From Hyphomonas adhaerens MHS-3 (GTDB lineage Bacteria; Pseudomonadota; Alphaproteobacteria; Caulobacterales; Hyphomonadaceae): DNA of 64,000 bases. The number at the start of each line of letters is the position of its first letter. The first letter of the stretch is position 1. The notes beneath the pieces are model-generated. The model saw nothing but the letters and a program-made list of their open reading frames with translations. It did no database searches and was not told the DNA's origin. Below are positions 15,880 through 23,998 of this stretch, in pieces. The position numbers were made by a program, and so were the translations under genes. The stretch covers positions 1-64,000 of the forward strand of contig NZ_ARYH01000001.1 of NCBI RefSeq assembly GCF_000685235.1. The letters run 5' to 3'.

Positions 15880-16245
15880 ATGAAATTCCAGAAAATCCGC
15901 TTCGCCCTTGCTGCTTTTCCGTTCGCTGTCGCCGGATTCGGCATGACCGCCACCGCACAAACCGGTGATGAGGCAGCCATCAGCTTCAATCGCGGCGCAA
16001 CCGCCGCCGAAACCTACGCATCCATCGAGAAGTCCGCGCGCGACTACTGCCGCAGCGTCTATGACGATTCCAGCGCCATCGCAGGCGTCTGGCCGACAGC
16101 CGTTTCCAACTGCGCGGCCGATGTCGTCGACCAGACCGTCAACCAGGTGCAGAGCGCCGACCTGATGGAATACCACGTGGCCGTGACCCGCTCGGTTCAA
16201 CCGACGGAAGACTCCGTCATCATCGTGACGGCCGATAACAACTAA
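15880..16245 (+). CDS. Secreted UrcA-family-like protein
   Basis: Small exported protein of 121 residues from the ATG at 15880 (MKFQKIRFALAAFPF), chosen because GAGAGG lies seven bases upstream; an in-frame ATG five codons earlier lacks such a site. A signal peptide ends near TATAQ. The mature part contains AETYASIEKSARDYCRS and a second cysteine about 28 residues later, the two-cysteine pattern of UrcA-type proteins seen in Caulobacterales and sphingomonads, whose function is unknown. The gene is transcribed away from the ToxR/CadC-like regulator through a 226-base shared region. The family call is by resemblance and is moderately sure. Confidence 0.6.
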   Translation: MKFQKIRFALAAFPFAVAGFGMTATAQTGDEAAISFNRGATAAETYASIEKSARDYCRSVYDDSSAIAGVWPTAVSNCAADVVDQTVNQVQSADLMEYHVAVTRSVQPTEDSVIIVTADNN

Positions 16246-16280
16246 AGGGGGCTTCCCCACCCCACCCGGCCCCTGAACGG

Positions 16281-16312
16281 AAAAGCCCGGCACCTTACGG
16301 CGCCGGGCTTTT
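16281..16312. terminator. Bidirectional terminator between the UrcA-like gene and rplA
   Basis: An 11-bp perfect inverted repeat, AAAAGCCCGGC and GCCGGGCTTTT with a ten-base loop, lies between two convergent genes. Both strands present a GC-rich stem ending in TTTT, so it can serve the UrcA-like gene on the plus strand and rplA on the minus strand. Confidence 0.85.
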
Positions 16313-16340
16313 CTTGATTCAGGTCAGGATCCGCTCAGGT

Positions 16341-17036
16341 TTACTGAGAGACCTCTGCGTTATCGATCGTGATGCCGGTGCCCATCGTGGACGAGAGCGA
16401 GATCTTCTTCACGAACGTGCCTTTCGCGCCGGCCGGACGAGCCTTCACAAGCGCATCGAGGAACGCATTGACGTTCTTTTCGATATCGCCTTCAGCGAAG
16501 GACGCCTTGCCGATGCCGGCATGGATGATACCGGCCTTCTCGACGCGGAACTCGACCGAGCCGGACTTCGCGTCCTTGACGGCCTGGGCCACGTTCGGGG
16601 TCACGGTGCCGACTTTCGGGTTCGGCATCAGGCCACGCGGGCCAAGCACCTTACCGAGACGGCCGACGACGGCCATCATGTCCGGCGATGCGATGACACG
16701 GTCAAAGTCCATGAAGCCGCCCTGGATTTTTTCCATCAGGTCTTCCGCACCGACGAAGTCGGCGCCGGCTGCGGTGGCTTCTTCTGCCTTCGCGTCTTTC
16801 GCGAACACGGCGACGCGGACGTCCTTGCCCGTGCCGGCCGGCAGATTGACCACGCCGCGGACCATCTGGTCTGCATATTTCGGGTCAACACCGAGGTTCA
16901 CGGCGATCTCGACGGTTTCGTCGAACTTCGCCTTTGCGTTGGACTTCACCAGCGCCACAGCGTCAGCGACGGTGTAGGCTTTGTTTGCGTCAACGGATTC
17001 TGCAATTGCGCGTGCGCGCTTTCCTGCTTTCGCCAT
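16341..17036 (-). CDS. rplA: 50S ribosomal protein L1
   Basis: Protein of 231 residues forming the mobile L1 stalk at the E site. It begins [14 protein letters not shown] and contains the conserved [17 protein letters not shown] segment near residues 120-136 and the C-terminal region with [10 protein letters not shown]. The start lies five bases after the rplK stop, so the two are translated as one unit. A terminator lies downstream. L1 represses rplKA in other bacteria by binding the leader mRNA; no such site was looked up here. Confidence 0.97.
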   Translation of the reverse strand: MAKAGKRARAIAESVDANKAYTVADAVALVKSNAKAKFDETVEIAVNLGVDPKYADQMVRGVVNLPAGTGKDVRVAVFAKDAKAEEATAAGADFVGAEDLMEKIQGGFMDFDRVIASPDMMAVVGRLGKVLGPRGLMPNPKVGTVTPNVAQAVKDAKSGSVEFRVEKAGIIHAGIGKASFAEGDIEKNVNAFLDALVKARPAGAKGTFVKKISLSSTMGTGITIDNAEVSQ

Positions 17037-17041
17037 GGTTC

Positions 17042-17488
17042 TTACTCCACAACTTCGATGCCCATCGCGCGGGCGGAACCGGCGATGATCTTGGCAGCTG
17101 CGTCAATGTCGTTGGCGTTGAGGTCGGGCATTTTGATTTCCGCGATCTCACGCACCTGGGCCATGGTGACCTTGCCGACGGTGTCGTAGCCCGGCTTCTT
17201 GGCGCCGGACGCAGGCTTCTTGCCGAGCTTCAGCTTGGCAGCCTTCTTCAGCAGCACAGTCGCCGGAGGCGTCTTCGTGATGAAGGTGAACGACTTGTCC
17301 TGGTAATAGTCGATGACGACCGGTACCGGCAGGCCGGGTTCCATGGATTGGGTCTTGGCGTTGAACGCCTTGCAGAATTCCATGATGTTGATGCCGCGCT
17401 GACCGAGTGCCGGGCCGACGGGCGGCGACGGGTTGGCCTGGCCGGCAGGAATCTGGAGCTTGAGCTGCCCCAGCAGTTTCTTGGCCAT
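17042..17488 (-). CDS. rplK: 50S ribosomal protein L11
   Basis: Protein of 148 residues of the GTPase-associated centre. It has the family N-terminal proline-rich segment [19 protein letters not shown], the [16 protein letters not shown] middle and the helical C-terminal RNA-binding domain ending GIEVVE. It is first in a two-gene unit with rplA. In many bacteria secE-nusG precede it; here the upstream neighbour on the same strand is an M48 protease, 160 bases away, so secE and nusG must be elsewhere. Confidence 0.97.
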   Translation of the reverse strand: MAKKLLGQLKLQIPAGQANPSPPVGPALGQRGINIMEFCKAFNAKTQSMEPGLPVPVVIDYYQDKSFTFITKTPPATVLLKKAAKLKLGKKPASGAKKPGYDTVGKVTMAQVREIAEIKMPDLNANDIDAAAKIIAGSARAMGIEVVE

Positions 17489-17591
17489 ATTGTCCTCTCG
17501 AACGTTTCAGATGGGGCGGTGGTCTTTCGATCCGCCCGGTTACAATGGAGGCTCCGCGGTCTGGCATGGCATGCCTTCCGCAGAAGCGGCG

Positions 17592-17620
17592 CGTATGGCG
17601 CATCTGTATCGTGGGGTCAA
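17592..17620 (-). promoter_or_regulatory. Candidate promoter of rplKA
   Basis: On the minus strand TTGACC (17615-17620) and CATACG (17592-17597) are separated by 17 bases, about 100 bases upstream of rplK. The arrangement resembles the str promoter candidate at 3337-3365. A GC-rich hairpin (17625-17642) lies just upstream and may end the M48 protease transcript. Confidence 0.4.
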
Positions 17621-17648
17621 GCGGGGGCGGCAGACCGCCCCTACCCGG

Positions 17649-18500
17649 CTACATCAGGGCGTAGCCCTTGTAATTGATGTACTTCACCAGTTCCTGGGCC
17701 CGGCGGGCCGGGTCCGGGTGGGTGGACATGAATTCCGGCGGCCGCTGGCCCTTGGACTGGGAATCCATCAGCTCCCACAGGCGGACGGACTGGCGCACGT
17801 CATAACCGGCATTGTGCATGTAATCGACGCCCAGCTTGTCGGCCTCCAGCTCGTGATTCCGGCTGTAGGGCAGGATCACGCCAAACTGCATGGCAGCGCC
17901 GCCCAGTGCGCCGATTTCGCTGCCGTACTTGGAAAGCGTATCGGACTGGGCAATGGCGATCTGGCCGACGGCAAGCCCCGTCTGGGCGAGCGTCGTCACC
18001 GACAGGCGCTCTGCGGCGTGGCGTCCGACGACATGGCCCGTCTCGTGGCCCAGCACAGACGACAACTGGTCATCATTCTCGGTCAGCTCGGTGATACCGC
18101 GATACACGCCGACCCGGTTGCCCGGCATGACGAAGGCGTTGACGTCATCGGTATCGAACACGGCCACATCCCAGCTCTGCCCGGCGGCGATGTCGCCCTT
18201 CCGCTCTGCGCCATGGAGTGTCTTTTCCCAGACATGCAGGACACGATTTTTCAGGCGGGAATTTGCGGTCACGGGCGTTTGCGCCTTCATGTCCGTCCAG
18301 GCCGATGCCGCCATGGACGCGACTTCCTGATCCCCGAACAGCAACAACTGGCTGCGCCCCGTGGCCGGATTGGTTTCACAGCCGCTGACAAACGGGAACA
18401 CCGTCCCGGCAGCCAGGCCCGAGATGATCGCCCGGCGGGACAGGTTCACACGCGGTGCGCCTTCAAAAATAGCGCTGTCGATATCGATCAGTTTCGTCAT
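17649..18500 (-). CDS. M48-family metalloprotease, Tat-type lipoprotein
   Basis: Protein of 283 residues from the ATG at 18500, which has GGGAGAGG just upstream; an in-frame start 18 codons earlier is less likely. A twin-arginine motif (NLSRRAIISG, about residues 20-29) precedes a hydrophobic stretch and a lipobox-like VSGC, suggesting export folded through Tat and lipid anchoring. The zinc-protease motif HETGH lies near residue 150 inside LGHETGHVVGRH, with the expected downstream glutamate in NHELEADKLG. Family members act on misfolded envelope proteins or assist outer-membrane assembly; this one has no TPR region, so it is a short BepA/LoiP-like type. It is upstream of rplK on the same strand. 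Confidence 0.85.
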   Translation of the reverse strand: MTKLIDIDSAIFEGAPRVNLSRRAIISGLAAGTVFPFVSGCETNPATGRSQLLLFGDQEVASMAASAWTDMKAQTPVTANSRLKNRVLHVWEKTLHGAERKGDIAAGQSWDVAVFDTDDVNAFVMPGNRVGVYRGITELTENDDQLSSVLGHETGHVVGRHAAERLSVTTLAQTGLAVGQIAIAQSDTLSKYGSEIGALGGAAMQFGVILPYSRNHELEADKLGVDYMHNAGYDVRQSVRLWELMDSQSKGQRPPEFMSTHPDPARRAQELVKYINYKGYALM

Positions 18501-18614
18501 GTGCCTCTCCCTGTTCAGGCAAATCAAGGTTAGCCGCACGCCTGCAAATTGCAATCGTGCGACCCTTCATTCAGGCAAGACTCGCCGGTTCCGGCTGAAC
18601 CCGGCCTGAATGTA

Positions 18615-20528
18615 TCAGGCGTTCTCTGCGTCGCGGACCAGGACAGCCGCCTGCTCGACCCAGCCTTCGCGGATGATACGGCCGTTGAAATTGAGATGTT
18701 CGTCGACCCAGGCAACATTTTCCGGAGTCCATTCCGCGATCTGGTCATAGTGCCAGACGCCCAGTTCATTCAGCAGGATCTGGATCTTGGGCCCGATGCC
18801 GCCGATCAGGGTCAGGTCGTCCGGATGCCCTTCGACCGGACCGTTCATCGCCATGGGGCGCTCCGTCGGGACGGTGTCACCTGAGACGAAGGACACCTCC
18901 GCCTCTCCGGCAGGCTCGTCCGCCTCTTCAGGCGCGTCCTCAGGCTCTTCGATATCGGCCTGGTCTACCTCATCTGACGTCTCGTCCAGCGCCGAGTCAT
19001 CCTCATCCTCATCCTCATCGTCTTCGTCTTCATCTTCGTCGTCGGCATCCGCCTCGTACGCATCCTCGAAGTCATCTTCCTCGTCATCGGCGTCATCGTA
19101 GGCTTCGTCGTCGTCTGTGTCGTCGTCATCATCCTCGAAGGCGCCGTCCGACTCATCGTCTTCTTCGTCATCGGACTCTTCCGGCTCATCCGCGTCATCT
19201 TCGTCGAAATCCTCGCCGTTCAGGTCTTCGGTCTCGTCGGCTTCCGCTTCGAAAGCGAAGTCCTCATCGTCGAACTCGTCTGCGTCATATTCCTCTTCGG
19301 AGAGCACATCCTCATCGGCGTGATCGGCTTCGGCGAGAGATTCCTCTTCATCGTCTGAGACATCTTCGAAGCCGTCGTCTTCAGGCGCGTCTTCTTCAGA
19401 CGCTTCTGCCAACGCCTCATCAGCGTCGTCTTCGGCATCGCCTTCGTCTGGCAGTTCCGTCTCTTCCTCAACGGCCGGCTCTGCCTCAGGCAGTGCATCG
19501 AACGCCGCGTCCTCGACCTCGGTGTCTTCCACCTCGTCATATTCGGGTTCAGCCGCGTCTTCCGCAGGCGCTTCAGCCGCCGACATGTCTTCAGCAATCG
19601 CTTCGACCGCTTCCGTCACATCCGCGGCGGTATCCTCGATTTCCAGCTCTTCCAGCATGGCCTCTGCGCCGGTTGTTTCTGCGAAGGCCGTTTCGGCTAC
19701 GGTCTCGGCTGCCGCCTCTTCAGCGCCGCCCTCGAAATAGGCGAGCCGCCCTTCCAGGAAACGGTTGCGCCAACGCAGGCGTGCCATTTCTTCGTTGAGG
19801 TCTTCATCCGCAACGACAGGCGTTTCCGCCGGGGCCTTGGCCAGCTCCCCTTCCAGCGCCTCGACACGCTGTTTCAGGTAATCGGCCTGCCATCTCAGTT
19901 TGGAGAGTCCTTCCTCATCTGCCGAAGGCCGCGCGGCGGCCGTTTCGGCAGCAGGTTCAGCCTCGCCGGAGGGGGCGGGCTCTGCGTCTGCCGGGGCGGC
20001 TTCCATTTCGGCCAGCTGGCTTTCCAGATGTTGCACACGGGCTTCCAGATGCCGGTTGCGCCAGACCAGTGTCGGCTCTTCGCCGCCTTGCGCCGATGCG
20101 GCGCCCGCGTCTTCGGATGCGCCGGGTGTATCTTCCGGCCCGCCGCGGTTCGGCGGCAGGACGATGGTGGGCATTTCCCCCTCGGCCTTCGGTTTGGACG
20201 GGTCAGCCGGGCCCGCTTTCGCCGTCTCGGTTTTCAGGGTCGCCAGTTCGGTCTTCGCCTTCTGCAGCTCCGCCGTCAGGTCTGAAATCTTCCGCGCGGA
20301 GGCGTCTGCCACATTGCCGCCTTCGCCGCGCTGTGCCCGCTGGGCAGCAAACAGCCGTTCGATCTCGTCACGCGCCTGATCCAGCTCGGTCAGGGCAACG
20401 TCCTTGTCGACAATGGCCTTGCGCATCCGGCCTGTCAGCAGGATGCCGCGCACGGACCAGCCCAGGATCAGGGCAAACACGGTCGCACCAGCCAGCACCA
20501 TCCACATATGTGTTACAAGCCAAGCCAT
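18615..20528 (-). CDS. Anchored coiled-coil protein with long acidic region and C-terminal helix-hairpin-helix
   Basis: Protein of 637 residues with four zones. Residues about 5-27 form one membrane segment. Residues about 30-250 are coiled-coil-like and contain three related motifs built on WRNRHLEARVQHLESQL (also WQADYLKQRVEALE and WRNRFLEGRLAYFE). Residues about 260-555 are extremely rich in Asp/Glu. Residues about 570-637 form a helix-hairpin-helix module (DDLTLIGGIGPKIQILLNEL followed by WTPENVAWVDEHL) like the C-terminal module found on some alphaproteobacterial NuoE and L21 proteins. Its ATG overlaps the stop of the OmpA-like gene by one base and has GGAG upstream, so the two are translationally coupled. 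The function is unknown. Confidence 0.7.
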   Translation of the reverse strand: MAWLVTHMWMVLAGATVFALILGWSVRGILLTGRMRKAIVDKDVALTELDQARDEIERLFAAQRAQRGEGGNVADASARKISDLTAELQKAKTELATLKTETAKAGPADPSKPKAEGEMPTIVLPPNRGGPEDTPGASEDAGAASAQGGEEPTLVWRNRHLEARVQHLESQLAEMEAAPADAEPAPSGEAEPAAETAAARPSADEEGLSKLRWQADYLKQRVEALEGELAKAPAETPVVADEDLNEEMARLRWRNRFLEGRLAYFEGGAEEAAAETVAETAFAETTGAEAMLEELEIEDTAADVTEAVEAIAEDMSAAEAPAEDAAEPEYDEVEDTEVEDAAFDALPEAEPAVEEETELPDEGDAEDDADEALAEASEEDAPEDDGFEDVSDDEEESLAEADHADEDVLSEEEYDADEFDDEDFAFEAEADETEDLNGEDFDEDDADEPEESDDEEDDESDGAFEDDDDDTDDDEAYDDADDEEDDFEDAYEADADDEDEDEDDEDEDEDDSALDETSDEVDQADIEEPEDAPEEADEPAGEAEVSFVSGDTVPTERPMAMNGPVEGHPDDLTLIGGIGPKIQILLNELGVWHYDQIAEWTPENVAWVDEHLNFNGRIIREGWVEQAAVLVRDAENA

Positions 20529-22018
20529 TAGTCGCTCCGTGTGAGAACTCTGATTTCTATCAGCCGGTCGCGCACCTGACCGTCGCTATTGTCATTAGAC
20601 CGCGCAGGCTGGTCTGGGCCATAGGCAAGCGCAGACAGGCGGCCAGGGTCAGACCCTGCTGCCACCATATAGGACACGACCGCTTCCGCACGTGCCTTGC
20701 CCAGTGCATTTCCACCATCTGAAGCACCTGCCGGATCTGCGTGTCCGCCGATTTCGAATATCAGTCCCGGTGCGCACTGGTGTGACACGGCCAGTAATTT
20801 GTCGAGCGCGGGCCCGCTGCCGCCAGACAGGCCGGTTCCCGTGTCATCGAACCCGACCGGATTTGCCGCCAGCACCGCATCGAACGCCGACTGGCAGGCC
20901 ACTGCCGGGTCATCGGCAAAATCGATTCCTGAAATTTCCGGAACATCCACATCGACCGGATCGGCCCAGACCGTGACCGGCAGGTCCGTATTCACTGAGG
21001 CGAGATCCTGCTTCACGGATTGAACAAGACTGGCCGGCGCTTCGCCTTCGACAACCAGACCGGCATCGCCGTCAGCCGGATAATAGCCCATCTCGCCCGC
21101 ACGGAACCGCGCAAAGCCCGGCAGGCCCGCCTGCGCCAGCGCGACCCAGCCGTCAGGCATGTCCGGCGCGAGTTCCATCCGGTCGATAATTTCTCCGGTG
21201 GCATGATCCTGCGCGGCGCTGACCAGTTCGCGGCGTTGCGCCTCACTCCGTACCTTGCCTTCCAGCACCAGTCCCTCAGCTGTATGGGCGGCCGTCCAGA
21301 CCGGCAGGCCCTTGATCAGCGGGAGTCCGCGATACGGGGCGGCCAGCGCAGAAACCTTGGCCGACACGCGTGCGCGCTCTGCCGGGTCGATCTGCGTGCC
21401 GCCCACCCGCAGGGTGTTCCCCGTCAGGCGGACTTCGCCGCGATCCAGGTCAGACAGCATACTCAGGCCGAAGCGCGCGACGCCCTGCCAATTGCCGCCC
21501 GGCGCCCCGGCGGCGACCTCCATACGGTTCTCCGGCGCCTCCCCAGCCGACAACTTCTCGGCCTCGGCCACGATCTGGCTCGCGATCATGCGCGAGGGGA
21601 CGTTTCCGGACAGGATAATATGGCCGTCAGGCAGTTTCTGCGCCCGCCACACGAATGGAGAGACCGGCAAGCCAGGGTCGACCGCGACCTCGACGACTGT
21701 CACCCCGCCCACGATGACGCCGCCACCCCAGCCGGAGTGCAGAACCGTCTCGGCAGCCGCCATGGCCGCATCGTCCGAAGGGGCAGCCCCCTTCAGCACG
21801 GCCCGCTGGCCATTCATGCGCACATGCGCCCAGTCATATCCATTTCGGGCAAGGGCGGCGTTGGCATCCTGCTCAAGCTGCACGGCCAGGTTTGCAGGCC
21901 GCTGCGGAGACTGATACAGCCCCCACCATCCCGTTGCCACGAGGCCCGCCAGCGCGACCGGCGCCAGCAGGTAATCGAGCACTCTCATTCGGGACCCCGC
22001 TAACCTCCTGTTAGGCAT
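20528..22018 (-). CDS. OmpA-family protein with N-terminal anchor and BON-like repeats
   Basis: Protein of up to 496 residues. A hydrophobic anchor (about residues 14-34) is followed by repeats that resemble BON domains, which bind envelope surfaces, and by a C-terminal OmpA-like domain near residues 370-490 with FEIGGHADPAGASDGGNALG and KARAEAVVSYM, the peptidoglycan-binding pattern. The layout recalls the BON plus OmpA arrangement of mycobacterial OmpATb. The start is uncertain: ATG at 22018 has a purine tract immediately next to it, while ATG at 21988 has AGGAGG but 15 bases away. It is the first gene of a two-gene operon with the coiled-coil/HHH protein. Confidence 0.75.
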   Translation of the reverse strand: MPNRRLAGSRMRVLDYLLAPVALAGLVATGWWGLYQSPQRPANLAVQLEQDANAALARNGYDWAHVRMNGQRAVLKGAAPSDDAAMAAAETVLHSGWGGGVIVGGVTVVEVAVDPGLPVSPFVWRAQKLPDGHIILSGNVPSRMIASQIVAEAEKLSAGEAPENRMEVAAGAPGGNWQGVARFGLSMLSDLDRGEVRLTGNTLRVGGTQIDPAERARVSAKVSALAAPYRGLPLIKGLPVWTAAHTAEGLVLEGKVRSEAQRRELVSAAQDHATGEIIDRMELAPDMPDGWVALAQAGLPGFARFRAGEMGYYPADGDAGLVVEGEAPASLVQSVKQDLASVNTDLPVTVWADPVDVDVPEISGIDFADDPAVACQSAFDAVLAANPVGFDDTGTGLSGGSGPALDKLLAVSHQCAPGLIFEIGGHADPAGASDGGNALGKARAEAVVSYMVAAGSDPGRLSALAYGPDQPARSNDNSDGQVRDRLIEIRVLTRSD

Positions 22019-22086
22019 TCCCTTTGTGATGGGATGCCCTATTCAGGGACCCGTCGCAAGAGTCTGCCGCACGCGATCCACAACGC

Positions 22087-22908
22087 ATGAAACGTCCGCC
22101 TGAAACCCTCACCTCTCCATCGAACCCGCTGATCAAGTCCCTGAAGGGGCTTGAGCGGAAAAAGGAACGCCAGGCCAGCGGTCTGTTCCTGGCCGAAGGC
22201 GCGCGCCTCGTGGAACAGGGGCTCGCCAATCACTGGCAGCCGGACACGCTCGTCGTCGCCGCAGCGGTCGCAGACCGCCCGCACATCGCCGCCCTCGCCG
22301 ACAAGGCAGAGGAGGCCGGCGCGCGCGTGGTGCTGGTGCCGGAACGGCTGATGTCGAAGATCACGCACAAGGACAACGCCCAGTCCGTTATCGCCACTTT
22401 CAAGCAGCGTCAGGTCGCGCTTGATCAGCTGGAAGTCCGGAATGGTCCGCGCAAGTCACTTTTCGTCGCCCTTTATGAGGTGCGCGATCCGGGCAATCTA
22501 GGCACCATATTGCGGACCGCCGACTGCGCCGGGGCGGACGGCGTCATCCTGGTCGGAACCTGTTGTGATCCTTACAGTTTCGAGGCCGTCCGGGCCTCCA
22601 TGGGCTCGGTCTTCGACATGCCGTTTGCCCAGACATCGCACGAGGCGTTCGAAGCCTGGCGCCGCGCGGCCGGCATCGCCTCCGTCGCCGCGTCCGTGAA
22701 CGGTGCCGCCCGTCACGATCTGGTGGATCTGCAACAGGATACGGTCATCCTGATGGGCAATGAACAGGCCGGCCTGCCCCCGGCCGTGGAGGCCGAATGC
22801 GACCAGCTCGTCCTCATTCCCATGCGCGGCGGGGCGGACAGTCTGAACCTTGCACAGGCAACGGCGATCATGGTGTACGAAGCGTGGCGGCAGCGGGATT
22901 TCCAATGA
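22087..22908 (+). CDS. TrmH/SpoU-family RNA methyltransferase
   Basis: Protein of 273 residues with an N-terminal substrate-binding part (residues about 1-105, SNPLIKSLKGLERKKER) and a C-terminal SPOUT methyltransferase domain. The three SPOUT motifs are clear: RDPGNLGTILRTADCAGADG near residue 138, ILMGNEQAGLP near residue 220 and the knot motif containing ADSLNLAQATAIMVYEAWR at the end. It would 2'-O-methylate a ribose in rRNA or tRNA; the target cannot be told from sequence alone. Its stop overlaps the start of the next methyltransferase gene by four bases (ATGA), so the two form an operon of RNA modification genes. Confidence 0.9.
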   Translation: MKRPPETLTSPSNPLIKSLKGLERKKERQASGLFLAEGARLVEQGLANHWQPDTLVVAAAVADRPHIAALADKAEEAGARVVLVPERLMSKITHKDNAQSVIATFKQRQVALDQLEVRNGPRKSLFVALYEVRDPGNLGTILRTADCAGADGVILVGTCCDPYSFEAVRASMGSVFDMPFAQTSHEAFEAWRRAAGIASVAASVNGAARHDLVDLQQDTVILMGNEQAGLPPAVEAECDQLVLIPMRGGADSLNLAQATAIMVYEAWRQRDFQ

Positions 22909-23798
22909 AAACAGAGACTAAGCTGCTGATCGCGGACGACTGGGAAGACTATGCCCTGCTCGATTCCGGCCACCTGCAAAAGCTGGAACGCTTCGGCAGC
23001 CAGACCGTGATCCGCCCGGACCCGCAGGCCTTCTGGGAGCCCGCCCACCCCGTGGAGAGCTGGCGGGCGGATGCCCGTTTTTCCAGTAAAAACAATGATG
23101 AAGATGGCTCCGGAAACTGGGAAGTCCTGTCCCCGAAAGCGCAGGACACCTGGCCGATGCGCTGGAACGGGCTGACCTTCAATGCCCGGCGCACCGCCTT
23201 CCGGCACATGGGCGTTTTCCAGGAGCATTCGGTCCACTGGCGCTTCGCCCAGGACCAGATCCGCACAGCCGGAAGGCCCATCAACACCTTGAATCTGTTC
23301 GGTTATACCGGGATGATGTCGCTCGCCTGCGCGGCCGCCGGCGCGGAGGTCGTGCACCTCGATGCGAGCCCCAAATCGAACGGCTATGGCAAGGAAAACC
23401 AGACGCTCAGCGGCCTCGACGACAAGCCCATCCGCTGGATTGCCGACGACGCGATGAAGTTCACCGCCCGCGAAATCCGGCGCGGCAACCGCTATGACGG
23501 CATCATCCTGGACCCGCCGAAATTCGGCCGGGGCCCCAAGAACGAGACCTGGCGTTTCGAGGAAAATCTCCCGGAATTACTGGACACTGTGCGCGATCTG
23601 CTGAGCGACAAGCCCCGCTTCGTCATCCTCACGGCCTATGCCGTCCGCCTGTCCTACCTCGCCCTCGCGCAGGCGCTGTCAGACCGGCTGGCGCCGTTCG
23701 GCGGCACAATGGAAATGGGCGAAATGGCCCTGCCCCAGAAAGACTCGGGCCGCCTGCTGCCAACCGCGATCTATGCCCGCTGGCGGGCGGCGGACTGA
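22905..23798 (+). CDS. Class I SAM-dependent methyltransferase, RlmI-like
   Basis: Protein of 297 residues. The start MKTETKLLIADDWEDYALLD overlaps the preceding stop by ATGA; an upstream open stretch inside the previous gene is excluded. The Rossmann SAM motif is LNLFGYTGMMSLACAAAGAE near residue 128, followed by a conserved acidic residue (VVHLDASPKS) and the catalytic-type DPPKFGRGPKNETW near residue 200. These match the COG1092 group of rRNA cytosine methyltransferases, but the PUA domain present in RlmI is not evident at the N-terminus. Paired with the SPOUT methyltransferase upstream, it is likely an RNA modification enzyme. Confidence 0.85.
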   Translation: MKTETKLLIADDWEDYALLDSGHLQKLERFGSQTVIRPDPQAFWEPAHPVESWRADARFSSKNNDEDGSGNWEVLSPKAQDTWPMRWNGLTFNARRTAFRHMGVFQEHSVHWRFAQDQIRTAGRPINTLNLFGYTGMMSLACAAAGAEVVHLDASPKSNGYGKENQTLSGLDDKPIRWIADDAMKFTAREIRRGNRYDGIILDPPKFGRGPKNETWRFEENLPELLDTVRDLLSDKPRFVILTAYAVRLSYLALAQALSDRLAPFGGTMEMGEMALPQKDSGRLLPTAIYARWRAAD

Positions 23799-23816
23799 CA
23801 CCGCCCTTCCCCGCAA

Positions 23817-23834
23817 ACCGGTTGGACCGGTTGG
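23817..23834. repeat. Tandem duplicate of a 9-mer
   Basis: ACCGGTTGG occurs twice without a spacer shortly after the methyltransferase stop. Forty bases on, TCTATAGACAC, TCTACAGACCC and TCTACGG form another imperfect series (about 23869-23896). No function is evident. Confidence 0.4.
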
Positions 23835-23945
23835 ATAAGGCCTTGTCGGCAGACCATCACAAACACCGTCTATAGACACTCTACAGACCCTCTACGGCGC
23901 TGCGCTGAGCCCTGTGCCGGTCACATTTTGTTACGCCAAAAAGAA

Positions 23946-23971
23946 AACGGCGGTCCCGAAGGACCGCCGTT
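23946..23971 (-). terminator. Intrinsic terminator of the TonB-dependent receptor gene
   Basis: A perfect 11-bp inverted repeat (AACGGCGGTCC, loop CGAA, GGACCGCCGTT) lies 28 bases after the receptor stop. On the minus strand the stem is followed by TTTTCTTTTT. The UUCG-type loop on the transcribed strand adds stability. Confidence 0.9.
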
Positions 23972-23998
23972 CCCGATTTTGCCATTTGGCGTGTCGAC

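Noticed and set aside
17625..17642. GC-rich hairpin between the M48 protease and rplK
   Set aside because: It lacks a T-run on either strand, so I did not list it as a terminator, though it may end the protease transcript.
18960..19330. Repeated GAT/GAA-type trinucleotides resembling a microsatellite or CRISPR-like array
   Set aside because: The repeats are irregular, keep the reading frame and encode an acidic linker; no spacer pattern is present.
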